A stretch of DNA of 64,000 nt from contig DLUF01000027.1 in the NCBI GenBank assembly GCA_002742765.1, positions 1-64,000 on the forward strand, given 5' to 3'. This DNA is from Sulfurospirillum sp. UBA12182 (GTDB lineage: Bacteria; Campylobacterota; Campylobacteria; Campylobacterales; Sulfurospirillaceae). The notes below the pieces were generated by a model. That model made no database searches, was not told the DNA's origin, and was given only the letters and a program-made list of their open reading frames with translations. Position numbers and translations under genes: made by a program. Shown in pieces: positions 36,240 through 47,282 of the stretch; the first letter of the stretch is position 1, and each line of letters starts with the position of its first letter.

Positions 36240-38195
36240 CTACTGTAACAATCTCAACACGTTTTGCTGAACAGCATTAGCTTGACTCATAGCATAAGAT
36301 CCAGACTGAGCTAGGATATTGTACTTAGAGAAGTTCGCAGATTCTGCTGCAAAGTCAACATCACGAAGTTGCGATTCAGCTGCTTTCACGTTAACTTGCG
36401 TTACAGAGATATTGTTCACAGTAACTGTTAGCTGATTTTGAACAGAACCTAGATCCGCTCTTGTTGCATCAAGCTCCTTAATAGCTGCTTCTGTGATGTC
36501 CATAGCGAGCATCGCTCCCTCTTTTGTTAGCATAAGACCAACAGCATCATCATTATCTATAGTACCATCGCCATTGCTATCTTTTTGTCCAGTCGTAAGC
36601 TCACTTAGTTTATGTGCAGTCACAATCTCTTCAAGATTAACTCCAGTACCAGTCGTTGTTAAACCAGCATCACTATAGTGCGTAGCTGTTACATCCATAA
36701 CTTCTAAGCCATTTTTAGTAAGCTCTAGAGAACCTGCATATGTACCATCATTGATACCTGTTGCAAGAGTAAATGTCTCTAGCTTCATCGCTCTACCATC
36801 AGATTTGAGTGTTAGAGTACCATCCGCTTCTAGTGATGCACTAACGCCTGTAAGGTCTTTTTTCTCATTGATAGCTGTTACAAGAGCATTGTTACTATCT
36901 CCAGCAAGGATAGACTGACCAGATTCCATGATCACTACACCATTTATCTTCATATCTGCAGCAAGTGTCCCAGCTGAAACACCTATGAGACTATTTGCTT
37001 CAACATTGGCAACTGCTTTTACACCAGTAAGAGAAGTAGTCTCATTGATAAGGTCTGCTACACGTCCTAGACCAGTAGAGGCAACACCCTCTCCTGAAGT
37101 ATTTGTCAACTGAACTCCTGTGAGATCTACACCTTCAACATTATACCTAACATAATCAGAGGCTTCAAATGGTGACCCAACAACCGCTCTAGTTGTCAAA
37201 CTTGCAGTCGTTCCTCCTGCACTAGCAGTTGCCAACGCATTATCTGCGGTACCAATAATATTTCCAGCTGAAGAAATATTAGTAATTGTCAAATTCGATA
37301 CTGTACCTGCTGTATCAGTAAGTTTTATAACATCACCTACTGCAAAACCACTTACATCAGAAACTGCTACAGTAACCGCGGCGGCGGCTGTTGTAACTGC
37401 AGTTGTTATTGCTGCTATTTTATTCGTATCTTCAGATACGCTACTTACAACAGATATAGTAGTACTTCCCGTAATAGCTTTTGCAAGCCCTTCCGTTAAA
37501 TTAATTTGTCCATCAGATGTAATGCTTGCAATCTGATAATCTCCAACTCCATCAATTCGAATTGTATCACCTTTAGCTAATCCTGTTAAAGAACTAGCAG
37601 CAGAAATAACGCTTGATCCTTGAGCAGCAGCTGTAACAGTTGCTGTATTTCCTAGCTGTACAATATCATTTCGTGTAGCAATACTACCAATCGCCAAAGA
37701 CTGCGTATTGTTAATAGATGCATTGATAGTTTGGTTAGAGTACGCACCGACTTGGAACTCTTTGTTAGAGTATTTACCAGAAAGAAGTACTTGACCGTTG
37801 AATGAAGTTGTTTTAGCGATGTTATCCAACTGCTCAAGCAAGCGATTAACGTCTTTTTGGATCGCTTCACGAGACGCTGTTGTTTGAGTGTCGTTCGCTG
37901 CTTGGATCGCTTTGGTTTTGATGGTATCGAGGATTTTGAGTTGCTCGTCCATCGCCTTATCTGCAGTTTGGATCAAACCGATAGCGTCATTTGAGTTAGC
38001 AATCGCTTGACCAAGACTGTTTGCTTGTGAACGAAGAGAGTCAGCGATAGCCATACCCGATGCATCATCAGCCGCTGTGTTGATTCTCAAGCCTGAAGAC
38101 AATTTTGAAAGTGAATTGTCCAAACTTCTGTTATTCATTGAAGCCGCTGTATGAGCGTTAAGCGCTGCAATGTTAGTATTAATTCTGAAACCCAT
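36240..38195 (-). CDS. flaA: Flagellin, large class
   Basis: Filament subunit of 651 residues. D0/D1 N-terminus GFRINTNIAALNAHTAASMN, then NSNDAIGLIQTADKAMDEQL, and C-terminus VDFAAESANFSKYNILAQSG and QANAVQQNVLRLLQ. The central 350 residues are variable and rich in Thr, Ala, Gly and Ser, offering many O-glycosylation sites. Two neighbouring segments look like repeats of one beta module (GLAKGDTIRIDGVGDYQIAS and GFAVGDVIKLTDTAGTVSNL). ATG 38195 follows AAAGGA. A sigma28-type promoter lies 54 bases upstream. The pse/Maf operon that should decorate it is next door. The symbol is generic. Confidence 0.93.
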   Translation of the reverse strand: MGFRINTNIAALNAHTAASMNNRSLDNSLSKLSSGLRINTAADDASGMAIADSLRSQANSLGQAIANSNDAIGLIQTADKAMDEQLKILDTIKTKAIQAANDTQTTASREAIQKDVNRLLEQLDNIAKTTSFNGQVLLSGKYSNKEFQVGAYSNQTINASINNTQSLAIGSIATRNDIVQLGNTATVTAAAQGSSVISAASSLTGLAKGDTIRIDGVGDYQIASITSDGQINLTEGLAKAITGSTTISVVSSVSEDTNKIAAITTAVTTAAAAVTVAVSDVSGFAVGDVIKLTDTAGTVSNLTITNISSAGNIIGTADNALATASAGGTTASLTTRAVVGSPFEASDYVRYNVEGVDLTGVQLTNTSGEGVASTGLGRVADLINETTSLTGVKAVANVEANSLIGVSAGTLAADMKINGVVIMESGQSILAGDSNNALVTAINEKKDLTGVSASLEADGTLTLKSDGRAMKLETFTLATGINDGTYAGSLELTKNGLEVMDVTATHYSDAGLTTTGTGVNLEEIVTAHKLSELTTGQKDSNGDGTIDNDDAVGLMLTKEGAMLAMDITEAAIKELDATRADLGSVQNQLTVTVNNISVTQVNVKAAESQLRDVDFAAESANFSKYNILAQSGSYAMSQANAVQQNVLRLLQ

Positions 38196-38248
38196 GATAA
38201 ATCCTTTTATCTGAAATTTGAGGGGCATCCTTGCCACTCTTGTAAACT

Positions 38249-38275
38249 AAATCGTACATGTAAAAAAAAAGTTTA
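38249..38275 (-). promoter_or_regulatory. Sigma28 (FliA) promoter of flagellin, containing a TACATGTA core
   Basis: Minus strand TAAACTTT (plus 38268-38275), 11 bases, TACGATTT (plus 38249-38256), close to the FliA consensus TAAAGTTT-N11-GCCGATAA. The palindrome core TACATGTA (38255-38262) runs from the spacer into the -10 box. It would place the mRNA start about 45 bases before the flagellin ATG. Confidence 0.75.
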
Positions 38276-38361
38276 TAGGGTAAAACTATTTTTTTTCATT
38301 TCTTCATTTAACTTTTTTTTGCTACAATCACAAAATCAAAAAACATATATATAGGTAATAA

Positions 38362-40434
38362 ATGAAAAATCTCATCATAGTTGAATCTCCAACAAAAGCA
38401 AAAACTATCAAAAATTTTTTAGGAAAAGAATTCGAAGTTATCGCATCTAAGGGTCATGTACGTGATTTGCCAAAGAGTAGTTTTGGTATCAAAATAGAAA
38501 ATGAAACTTTTCTTCCAGAGTATAGAACTCCAAGAGACCACTCAAAGATAGTTAAAGAAATCAAAGATTTAGCGAAAAATGCAGATAAAGTTTATATCGC
38601 AACGGATGAGGATCGAGAAGGTGAAGCTATCGGCTACCATATCGCCATGGCGATAGGCGAAGACCCAACAAAACTTCCTCGTATAGTTTTTCATGAAATT
38701 ACTAAAAATGCTATAAACCATGCTTTACAAAATCCTAGAAATCTTGATCTTAACAGTATCAATGCGCAACAAACAAGAAGACTTCTTGATAGAATAGTAG
38801 GGTATAAACTCTCTCCTTTATTAGCTTCAAAAATCCAAAAAGGACTAAGTGCAGGTCGTGTACAAAGCTCTTCTTTGAAGATAGTTGTTGATAGAGAGAA
38901 AGAGATACGCTCCTTTGTACCTCAAGAATTTTGGTCACTTGATGGAGTATTTGATAAAACTATCGAAGCCATTCTTAGTAGTTTTGAAGATGAAAAGATA
39001 GAGAAGATGACTATCGCGGATGGGAAAAGAGCAAAAGAGATAAAAGAGAAATTAGAAAAACAAAGCTTTATCGTCTCTTCCATAGAAAAAAAGGAGAGAA
39101 AAAGCTCTCCTGCTCCTGCGTTTATGACATCAACTTTACAACAAAGTGCTTCTAGTATATTAGGTTTTTCTCCTAAAAAAACGATGATGCTCGCGCAAAC
39201 ACTATATGAAGGCGTTGCTACACACATGGGTGTGCAAGGTGTTATCACCTATATGAGAACAGACTCTCTTAACATCGCCAAAGAAGCTTTAGTTGCAGCA
39301 AGAGAGCAAATCTTAGAGCAGTATGGAAAAGATTATCTTCCAAAAGAGCCAAAATACTATGCAACCAAAAGTAAAGGTGCCCAAGAAGCTCACGAAGCTA
39401 TACGTCCAACACTTTTAGACTTCACACCAGCAAGAGCAAAAGAGTATCTCAAAGGTGATGAACTAAAACTTTATACACTTATCTACAACAGATTCTTAGC
39501 CTCACAAATGAACTCGGCTCGATTTGAATCGCAAACAATTATCTTTAAAAGTGAAAGTGGAGAGTTTAAAGCAAGTGGTAGAAAGCTACTTTTTGATGGT
39601 TTTTATGCAGCTTATGGAGATAGTGACAAAGACAAATTACTCCCTGAATTAAAAGTAAATCAAAAGGTTGAACTTTCAAAACTTGAAGCAAATCAACACT
39701 TCACTGAACCACCTTCAAGATACTCAGAAGCTAGTTTGATTAAAAAATTAGAATCTCTTGGTATCGGTCGTCCTTCAACATATGCACCAACGATATCTAT
39801 ACTTGTTGCACGTGATTATATCAACATTGAGAAAAAACAACTTGTACCAACAGAGATAGCTTTTACCGTTACAGAACTTTTAGAAAAACACTTTCCTGAG
39901 ATTGTTGATAGCTCGTTTACCTCAAATATGGAAGAGACTTTAGACTTAATTGCGGAAGATAAAGCTGATTGGCAAAAAGTTCTAGCAGATTTTTATACTC
40001 CTTTCATCTCCCAAGTTGATGCTGGATTAAAAAATATCAAAAGCCAAAAAGTAGCTATCCCAACAGGGGAAAAATGTCCTCTTTGTGATAGTGAGCTTGT
40101 TAAAAGAAAAGGGCGTTTTGGAGAATTTATATCTTGTAGCGCGTTTCCAAAATGTAAATACACACAAAATTTAGGTGGAAGAGTAGAAAAGAAAGAACTT
40201 GTAACACTAGATGTAAAATGTCCTGATTGTGGAGGAAATATCGTTGAGAGATTTTCTCGTCGTGGAAAATTTTATGGCTGTGCCAACTATCCAAAATGTA
40301 AATTTGTAGCAAATTTTGAACCAACAAATGAAAAATGTCCGAAATGTGGTGGGATGATGGGGAAAAAAGAGCTCAAAACAAAAAGCTACTATGAGTGCTT
40401 TACATGTAAAGAAAAAGTGGACATAAAAGCATGA
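38362..40434 (+). CDS. topA: DNA topoisomerase I
   Basis: Relaxes negative supercoils. 690 residues: TOPRIM domain (IVESPTKAKTIKNFLG; TDEDREGEAIGYHIA), catalytic domain with the active tyrosine in VITYMRTDSLNIA, and three C-terminal Cys4 zinc modules (CPLCDSEL...CSAFPKC, CPDCGGNI...CANYPKC, CPKCGG...CFTCK). The last Cys pair is encoded by a perfect TTTACATGTAAA (40399-40410). The stop overlaps bioB (ATGA). Confidence 0.96.
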   Translation: MKNLIIVESPTKAKTIKNFLGKEFEVIASKGHVRDLPKSSFGIKIENETFLPEYRTPRDHSKIVKEIKDLAKNADKVYIATDEDREGEAIGYHIAMAIGEDPTKLPRIVFHEITKNAINHALQNPRNLDLNSINAQQTRRLLDRIVGYKLSPLLASKIQKGLSAGRVQSSSLKIVVDREKEIRSFVPQEFWSLDGVFDKTIEAILSSFEDEKIEKMTIADGKRAKEIKEKLEKQSFIVSSIEKKERKSSPAPAFMTSTLQQSASSILGFSPKKTMMLAQTLYEGVATHMGVQGVITYMRTDSLNIAKEALVAAREQILEQYGKDYLPKEPKYYATKSKGAQEAHEAIRPTLLDFTPARAKEYLKGDELKLYTLIYNRFLASQMNSARFESQTIIFKSESGEFKASGRKLLFDGFYAAYGDSDKDKLLPELKVNQKVELSKLEANQHFTEPPSRYSEASLIKKLESLGIGRPSTYAPTISILVARDYINIEKKQLVPTEIAFTVTELLEKHFPEIVDSSFTSNMEETLDLIAEDKADWQKVLADFYTPFISQVDAGLKNIKSQKVAIPTGEKCPLCDSELVKRKGRFGEFISCSAFPKCKYTQNLGGRVEKKELVTLDVKCPDCGGNIVERFSRRGKFYGCANYPKCKFVANFEPTNEKCPKCGGMMGKKELKTKSYYECFTCKEKVDIKA

Positions 40435-41282
40435 GTTCTCCTATCTTTTTATGCGCCATCTGCAACGTCTCTAGTGGTAGTTGTAGTGAAGATTGCAAAT
40501 TTTGTACTCAAAGCATACATCATAACGCCGATATCAAACGCTATAAAAATAAACCTGTTGAGCTTATCGTTACTGAAGCAAAACAAGCAAGAGCAAATGG
40601 AGCTACTGGATTTTGTTTAGTGACTGCTGGGAAAGGACTCAGCGATAAAAAAGTTGAATTTATCGCCAAAGCTGCTTATCAAATCAGACAAGAAGTTCCT
40701 GAGCTAGAAAATATAATCGCTTGCAATGGTACGGCAACTCTTGAACAATTAAAAGAGCTAAAAAGAGCTGGGGTCAACGCCTACAATCACAACCTTGAGT
40801 CTTCAAAAGAATTTTATCCTCATATCTGTAACACCCACTCATGGGATGAACGGTTTCTTACATGTATAAATGTAAAAGAGGCTGGGCTAAATCTTTTATC
40901 TGGTGGTATCTTTGGGCTTGGAGAAAGCGAAGAAGATAGAGAGAGCTTTATCGCGTCTTTAAAGGAGTTAGAACCAAAAACTATCCCTTTGAATTTTTTT
41001 CATCCAAATCCAGCACTTCCACTCAAAGTTGCACCACTCGATATAGATACTGCTTTATCTTTGATAACAAGAGTAAGAAAACAGATACCAAATGCCATGA
41101 AGATTATGGTAGCAGGTGGGAGACAATTCACTTTTAAACATCGACAAAATGAGATTTTTGAAGCTGGTGCTAATGCCATAGTTATAGGAGATTATCTCAC
41201 AACTAGTGGCAGTGGAGCAAAAGCAGATATCGAAATGATTACTTCTTTGGGATTAAAACTAGCAAAAAACTGCCATGGCTGA
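40431..41282 (+). CDS. bioB: Biotin synthase
   Basis: Radical SAM enzyme adding sulfur to dethiobiotin. 283 residues, shorter than the E. coli enzyme, as in Campylobacterota. The iron-sulfur motif CSEDCKFCTQS is CX3CX2C. Also present: YNHNLESSKEFYPHICNTHSWDERF, LSGGIFGLGESEEDR and IMVAGGRQFTF. It overlaps topA and the antiporter gene. Biotin is needed by AccB, encoded 20 kb upstream. Confidence 0.93.
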   Translation: MSSPIFLCAICNVSSGSCSEDCKFCTQSIHHNADIKRYKNKPVELIVTEAKQARANGATGFCLVTAGKGLSDKKVEFIAKAAYQIRQEVPELENIIACNGTATLEQLKELKRAGVNAYNHNLESSKEFYPHICNTHSWDERFLTCINVKEAGLNLLSGGIFGLGESEEDRESFIASLKELEPKTIPLNFFHPNPALPLKVAPLDIDTALSLITRVRKQIPNAMKIMVAGGRQFTFKHRQNEIFEAGANAIVIGDYLTTSGSGAKADIEMITSLGLKLAKNCHG

Positions 41283-42435
41283 AATCAACATCCTTTTTTC
41301 AATCTCTGTGATACTTTTTTTATCACCTTTTCTCTCAAGGTACCTTCGTATACCTACTCCATCGATTGAGATTGTTTTAGGTGCACTTTTAGCTTATTAT
41401 GGATTGATTTCTGATTTTTATCTTTTTGAGATGATTGCACATGTGGGGTTTTTCTATCTTATGTTTATGGCTGGAACAGAAGTAGATTTGAAGATATTTA
41501 TCAAAGCAGATAAGGCTATTTTAAAAAAAGCTGTTATCTATCTAATTTTCTTATATATCCTAGCAACTTTTAGTGTTTTATACTTTGATTTGCATGAAAT
41601 CCTTATCATCATAGCACCAACACTTTCTGTTGGATTGATTTTAGCTCTTTACAAAGATTATGGGAAAAACGCTCCATGGCTTAATCTTTCGATGTTTGTA
41701 GGGACTATTGGTGAGCTAGTGAGTATCTCTTTGCTTACCTTTGCTGGTGCTGCTTTAGAGTTTGGTATAGGCTTTGAACTTTATAAAGCTGTTGCTTATC
41801 TAACCTTACTTCTTGGTGGTATGATAGTTATTTTTAAATTCTTCCATGTTATCTTTTGGTGGTATCCTGGATTGAAAACCTATCTTATGCCTTATGTAGA
41901 TAAAGAAGAACAAGACTTAAGACTCTCTATGGCTCTGTTTTTTCTTATGATAGGCATCATGCTTGTCTTGCATCTTGAAGTTGCTTTTGGTGCTTTTTTA
42001 GCAGGCATCTTTATAGCTACATTCTTTGAGCATAAAGAGGATTTGCCACATAAAATCTCCTCCTTTGGCTTTGGCTTTTTGGTTCCTATATTTTTCATCT
42101 ATATTGGTTCAACCTTTAAAGTTGCAAATCTCTTTCAAGAAGGAGTTGTACAAACCTCTTTTCTCATAGTTGCAATCATGCTTTTTTCGAGAGTTTTTTC
42201 CTCTTTTGTCTTTTATAAAAATTTAGATAAATTTGATATCTTAAGATTTGCACTTTCCCAATCAATGCCACTGACATTAATGATAGCTATTGCAACAATC
42301 GCCTTTAGATCCAATAGCATTGATGCACTTTTATATTCTGCTCTTTTGCTTTCAGCTATCTTTGAAGTAATCATAGGTATGATAGGCATCAAAGTGATAA
42401 CTTTTTTACAGTCAAATATAAGAAAACTTAATTAA
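41275..42435 (+). CDS. CPA2-family cation/proton antiporter
   Basis: 386 residues, about twelve hydrophobic helices. Conserved features of the KefB/NapA-like group: IPTPSIEIVLGALLAYYG, FMAGTEVDLKIF, FGAFLAGIFIATF and VPIFFIYIGSTF. There is no cytosolic TrkA-N domain at the C-terminus, so it is a plain exchanger for Na+ or K+. The start overlaps bioB by eight bases. Followed by a 125-base gap before gltA. Confidence 0.88.
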   Translation: MAEINILFSISVILFLSPFLSRYLRIPTPSIEIVLGALLAYYGLISDFYLFEMIAHVGFFYLMFMAGTEVDLKIFIKADKAILKKAVIYLIFLYILATFSVLYFDLHEILIIIAPTLSVGLILALYKDYGKNAPWLNLSMFVGTIGELVSISLLTFAGAALEFGIGFELYKAVAYLTLLLGGMIVIFKFFHVIFWWYPGLKTYLMPYVDKEEQDLRLSMALFFLMIGIMLVLHLEVAFGAFLAGIFIATFFEHKEDLPHKISSFGFGFLVPIFFIYIGSTFKVANLFQEGVVQTSFLIVAIMLFSRVFSSFVFYKNLDKFDILRFALSQSMPLTLMIAIATIAFRSNSIDALLYSALLLSAIFEVIIGMIGIKVITFLQSNIRKLN

Positions 42436-42485
42436 ACGTGGTCATTTAAGTTAAAAAATAAAATTAATCTTACTTATCATCTTTT

Positions 42486-42546
42486 TATAATAAAAATGTG
42501 AGTATTATATTTGAAAATTGACTTGATAGTAAAAGTTAAATATATT
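42486..42546 (+). promoter_or_regulatory. Promoter region of gltA
   Basis: Two candidates: a TATAAT box at 42486-42491 with no clear -35, and TTGACT (42518-42523), 17 bases, TATATT (42541-42546). The second matches the consensus better but would start transcription within the AAGGA ribosome binding site, so the first may be the working one. Confidence 0.5.
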
Positions 42547-42560
42547 CAGAAAGGATTTTT

Positions 42561-43838
42561 ATGCCAAATAAAACGCTTACGGTAACTGACAATCGAACAG
42601 GAAAAAGTTTTGATTTTCCTATACTAGAGCCTACTATTGGACCTGATGTTGTTGATATCTCAGAATTTTACAAAAACACAGGTATGTTTACGTTTGATAG
42701 AGGTTTTACTTCTACTGCTAGCTGTCGTTCTCGTATAACTTATATAGATGGTGGTGAAGGTAAGTTAATGTATAGGGGTTATGATATCTCGTATTTAGCT
42801 ACACAGAAATCTTTTCTTGATACTGCTTATCTTCTTTTACATAAAGAACTCCCAACAAAAGAGCAACTTGACTCTTTTAGTTTAGAACTAAAAAAAAGAT
42901 CATTTGTACATGAAAGTATGAAAAAACTTTTTGATGCCTTTCCTGATAATGCTCATCCAATGGCAATACTTTCATCAGCTGTCGCAGCACTTTCAACATT
43001 TTATTTTGATCATCTTGATCTTGATTCTCCAGAAGAGGTAATGGAGATGGCACACAGGATAGTAGCAAAGATACCTACTATCGCAGCTTTTTCATATAGA
43101 TACTCAAATGGACTTCCTGTCATCTATCCTGATCTCTCAAAAGGCTTTACAGAAAACTTTTTATATATGCTAAGAGGATATCCTCATCATCATGTAGAGT
43201 TATCTCCTATCGAAGTGCAAGCTTTAGATACTATCTTTACTCTCCATGCTGACCATGAACAAAATGCTTCAACAACTGCTGTTCGTGTTGTTGCATCAAC
43301 TCATGCTCATCCTTATGCAGCTATCAGTGCTGGTATCGGTGCATTATGGGGAAGAGCACATGGTGGAGCAAATGAATCTGTTATCAGACAGCTTGAACTG
43401 ATAGATAATGTTGATAATGTTGAAAAATACATCGCAAAAGCAAAAGATCCAAATGATCCATTTAGACTTATGGGCTTTGGTCATAGAGTATATAAAAACT
43501 TTGATCCAAGAGCTACGATACTAAAAAAACTAAGAGATAGACTCTCTGATGAGCTTAACATAAATTCACAATATGTAGAAGTAGCAAATAAAATAGAACA
43601 AATTGCGCTGAACGATGAGTACTTCGTAAGCAGAAATCTTTACCCAAATATAGACTTTTACTCTGGACTTATCTTAGATGCTCTTAAAATTCCAAAAGAG
43701 ATGTTTGCTGTAATCTTTGTTATTGGAAGAACTCCAGGTTGGATTGCACAATGGATAGAGTTAAAAGAACAACCTGATATGAAGATAGCTAGACCAAGAC
43801 AGCTTTATCTTGGGCCAAATGATAGAACACCTCAGTAG
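42561..43838 (+). CDS. gltA: Citrate synthase
   Basis: Condenses acetyl-CoA and oxaloacetate, entering the TCA cycle (oxidative or, in relatives, the reductive branch). 425 residues of the hexameric type. Catalytic His blocks LHADHEQNASTTAVRVVAS and FRLMGFGHRVYKNFDPRA, and the Asp-bearing YPNIDFYSGLILDAL near the C-terminus. Own gap and promoter upstream; ends 17 bases before a hairpin. Confidence 0.95.
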   Translation: MPNKTLTVTDNRTGKSFDFPILEPTIGPDVVDISEFYKNTGMFTFDRGFTSTASCRSRITYIDGGEGKLMYRGYDISYLATQKSFLDTAYLLLHKELPTKEQLDSFSLELKKRSFVHESMKKLFDAFPDNAHPMAILSSAVAALSTFYFDHLDLDSPEEVMEMAHRIVAKIPTIAAFSYRYSNGLPVIYPDLSKGFTENFLYMLRGYPHHHVELSPIEVQALDTIFTLHADHEQNASTTAVRVVASTHAHPYAAISAGIGALWGRAHGGANESVIRQLELIDNVDNVEKYIAKAKDPNDPFRLMGFGHRVYKNFDPRATILKKLRDRLSDELNINSQYVEVANKIEQIALNDEYFVSRNLYPNIDFYSGLILDALKIPKEMFAVIFVIGRTPGWIAQWIELKEQPDMKIARPRQLYLGPNDRTPQ

Positions 43839-43854
43839 TGTTGTATTGTTTTTT

Positions 43855-43878
43855 AAGTAGAGATAGTTTTCTCTACTT
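43855..43878. terminator. Stem-loop between convergent gltA and the AMIN gene
   Basis: AAGTAGAGA and TCTCTACTT pair perfectly (9 bp, six-base loop). A T-run precedes rather than follows it on the plus strand, so it is not a classical terminator, but its place between convergent 3' ends suggests a transcript end. Confidence 0.5.
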
Positions 43879-44532
43879 AACTCTTATCTGATACCCTTCC
43901 TCAGTCTCTTCTAAATTATAAAGATACTGCCCGTCTAATTCTATTACTAAACGATAATACCCATTATGATTACCAAATATAACTTTTGTAAAAGGCTTTA
44001 CATCTACTAAAAAATTCTTTGTTGTAAAGGAGAGGTCTTTTTTGAAGTCTATAACTATCTTATATGGGTCTGTAACTAAAAAATCCCTTAGTTTTTTATC
44101 TTTTGTTTTAATCCAAAGATTGTTTTCTATGAAGTCTATTGTTAGTCTATTTTGAAAATCCACACTCTTTTTAATCTCTATTTTTACTTCACTCTGTTCT
44201 TCTTCATCACTTATGGAAGGTATTGGCTCTTGCATAGTAACGGATTTATCTTGCAATTTTTGCAATACAAATTCATCATGCCAATCTATATTTTTATCGA
44301 TTAAAACAACTTTACTTTCTATGCTTCCATCAAGATTTTGATAATGCAGTTCCATACTTTTTAAAATTCTTGCACTACTAGGCAAAGTAATACTTTGTGC
44401 TACAAACTCTTTTCGAGTATCTTTTATACTTGTGGCTTCGCCAATGTCTTTTGAAGATTTTAAGGGAACAAAAGGGTTTTCTCTAGCAAAAAGAGCTACA
44501 CTTAAAAACAAAAAAAACAAACTTTTCAACAT
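43873..44532 (-). CDS. AMIN-domain periplasmic protein
   Basis: 219 residues with a signal peptide (LKSLFFLFLSVALFARENPF) and a C-terminal AMIN-like beta domain (LTIDFIENNLWIKTKDKKLRD; KIVIDFKKDLSF; YYRLVIELDGQYLYNL). AMIN domains target proteins to the envelope and peptidoglycan. It closes the recA-eno-ftsB-AMIN operon and starts two bases after the ftsB-like gene. Confidence 0.78.
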   Translation of the reverse strand: MLKSLFFLFLSVALFARENPFVPLKSSKDIGEATSIKDTRKEFVAQSITLPSSARILKSMELHYQNLDGSIESKVVLIDKNIDWHDEFVLQKLQDKSVTMQEPIPSISDEEEQSEVKIEIKKSVDFQNRLTIDFIENNLWIKTKDKKLRDFLVTDPYKIVIDFKKDLSFTTKNFLVDVKPFTKVIFGNHNGYYRLVIELDGQYLYNLEETEEGYQIRVK

Positions 44533-44534
44533 CT

Positions 44535-44816
44535 TTATCTCCCTTTACTATCAGGGTCTAAACCTTTTAATTCAAAATACTCTTTTTGTAAAATCGCATT
44601 TTGTTCTTTAAGGTCTGAAACCTTTTTTTCTAAAACTTCTTTATCTGATTGCAAGTTCAAAAGAACATCTAAAGAACTCTTTCCAAAAAGTAAATTTCCA
44701 ACATAGATACCAAAAAAAACAACCACAAAAAAAAGAAGAGTTATCTTAAGATAAAAAAGGACTCCTCGTGGATTACCCTTTATCTGTTCATCTAACTCTT
44801 CTAGTATTTCGCTCAT
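44535..44816 (-). CDS. FtsB/DivIC-like septum protein
   Basis: 93 residues: short N-terminal cytoplasmic part, one membrane helix (FYLKITLLFFVVVFFGIYVG) and a coiled coil (NLQSDKEVLEKKVSDLKEQN), as in FtsB/DivIC septum initiators. It sits after eno with a 10-base gap, an arrangement also seen for ftsB downstream of eno in other proteobacteria. That supports the divisome assignment. Confidence 0.82.
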   Translation of the reverse strand: MSEILEELDEQIKGNPRGVLFYLKITLLFFVVVFFGIYVGNLLFGKSSLDVLLNLQSDKEVLEKKVSDLKEQNAILQKEYFELKGLDPDSKGR

Positions 44817-44826
44817 TTATTTATGA

Positions 44827-46107
<1,281 letters not shown>

Positions 46108-46111
46108 CTAG

Positions 46112-47128
46112 TTATTCTATCTCTACTTCAAGTTTCCCACCCAAAGCCTCTTTAATTCTATTTTCTATCTCTAAAGCAACTTCTGGGTTCTCTTTTAAAA
46201 ATGCTTTTACATTTTCACGCCCTTGCCCTAGTTTGGTCTCTTTATAGCTAAACCAAGCACCACTTTTATCGATAACATCTAGCTTCACACCATAATCAAC
46301 CAGTTCTCCTTCTTTGGAGATGCCCTCACCAAACATGATATCAAACTCAGCAACTCTAAAAGGAGGAGCAACTTTGTTTTTGATAACTTTTGCTTTTACA
46401 CGATTTCCTATCTGATCTTCACCTTGTTTGAGTGTAGCTACTTTTCTAACATCAATTCGTACTGAAGCATAGAATTTTAAAGCATTTCCACCTGTCGTAG
46501 TCTCTGGGCTTCCATATCCCATCGTTCCTATCTTCATACGGATTTGATTGATGAAAACTACGGTTGTATTCATTTTATGAACAACACCAGTGAGCTTTCT
46601 AAGAGCTTGAGACATCAGACGTGCTTGAAGACCCACATGTGTATCTCCCATGTCACCTTCGATTTCACTTTTTGGAGTAAGTGCAGCAACAGAGTCGATA
46701 ACGATGACATCTACTGCTCCACTACGAGCAAGAGTCTCTACGATATCTAAAGCTTGTTCACCAAAATCAGGCTGAGAAACAAGAAGATTTTCTGTGTCTA
46801 CGCCTAAGTTTCCAGCATACTTTACATCAAGTGCGTGTTCAGCATCCACAAATGCACAGATACTTCCTTTTTTCTGAGCTTGTGCGATAATCTGTAAAGC
46901 TAAAGTGGTCTTTCCTGAGCTTTCAGGTCCATACACTTCTATGATTCTTCCTTTTGGAACACCATCAACTCCTAAAGCGATATCAAGCCCCAAAGAACCT
47001 GTACTAATAGCGTCTATCGGTTCAATCTCTCTATCGCCTAAACGTACTAAAGCACCCTTACCAAAAGCCTTATCTATCTGCTTTACAGCTAAATCTAAAG
47101 CTTTTCTTTTGTTTTCATCAATTTGCAT
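46112..47128 (-). CDS. recA: Recombinase RecA
   Basis: Strand exchange and SOS co-protease. 338 residues: Walker [48 protein letters not shown] and DNA-binding loop 2 ([20 protein letters not shown]). First gene of the recA-eno-ftsB-AMIN operon. No LexA-type SOS box was recognised in the 155-base gap upstream, which fits Campylobacterota, many of which lack LexA. Confidence 0.97.
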   Translation of the reverse strand: MQIDENKRKALDLAVKQIDKAFGKGALVRLGDREIEPIDAISTGSLGLDIALGVDGVPKGRIIEVYGPESSGKTTLALQIIAQAQKKGSICAFVDAEHALDVKYAGNLGVDTENLLVSQPDFGEQALDIVETLARSGAVDVIVIDSVAALTPKSEIEGDMGDTHVGLQARLMSQALRKLTGVVHKMNTTVVFINQIRMKIGTMGYGSPETTTGGNALKFYASVRIDVRKVATLKQGEDQIGNRVKAKVIKNKVAPPFRVAEFDIMFGEGISKEGELVDYGVKLDVIDKSGAWFSYKETKLGQGRENVKAFLKENPEVALEIENRIKEALGGKLEVEIE

Positions 47129-47282
47129 ATATTAACCCTTTTATATGAATTTTTATTTTATCATTTTGTGCTTGAAAAAGTCTTTAGAACTTTTTTATTT
47201 CATTTTATCTCAAAAAAGTTTTACTGCAAAAAAATATTTCATTTCGTAATATTTAGTAAAAAAGCTTTACATGTACACCAAG

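Noticed and set aside
38195-38250. A sigma54 promoter (TGGCAAGGATGCC) for flagellin.
   Set aside because: The GG and GC are nine bases apart instead of twelve, whereas a correctly spaced sigma28 promoter lies just upstream.
47129-47282. Searched for a LexA box or tRNA gene upstream of recA.
   Set aside because: Only AT-rich sequence and one palindrome core are present; no cloverleaf or SOS box was seen.
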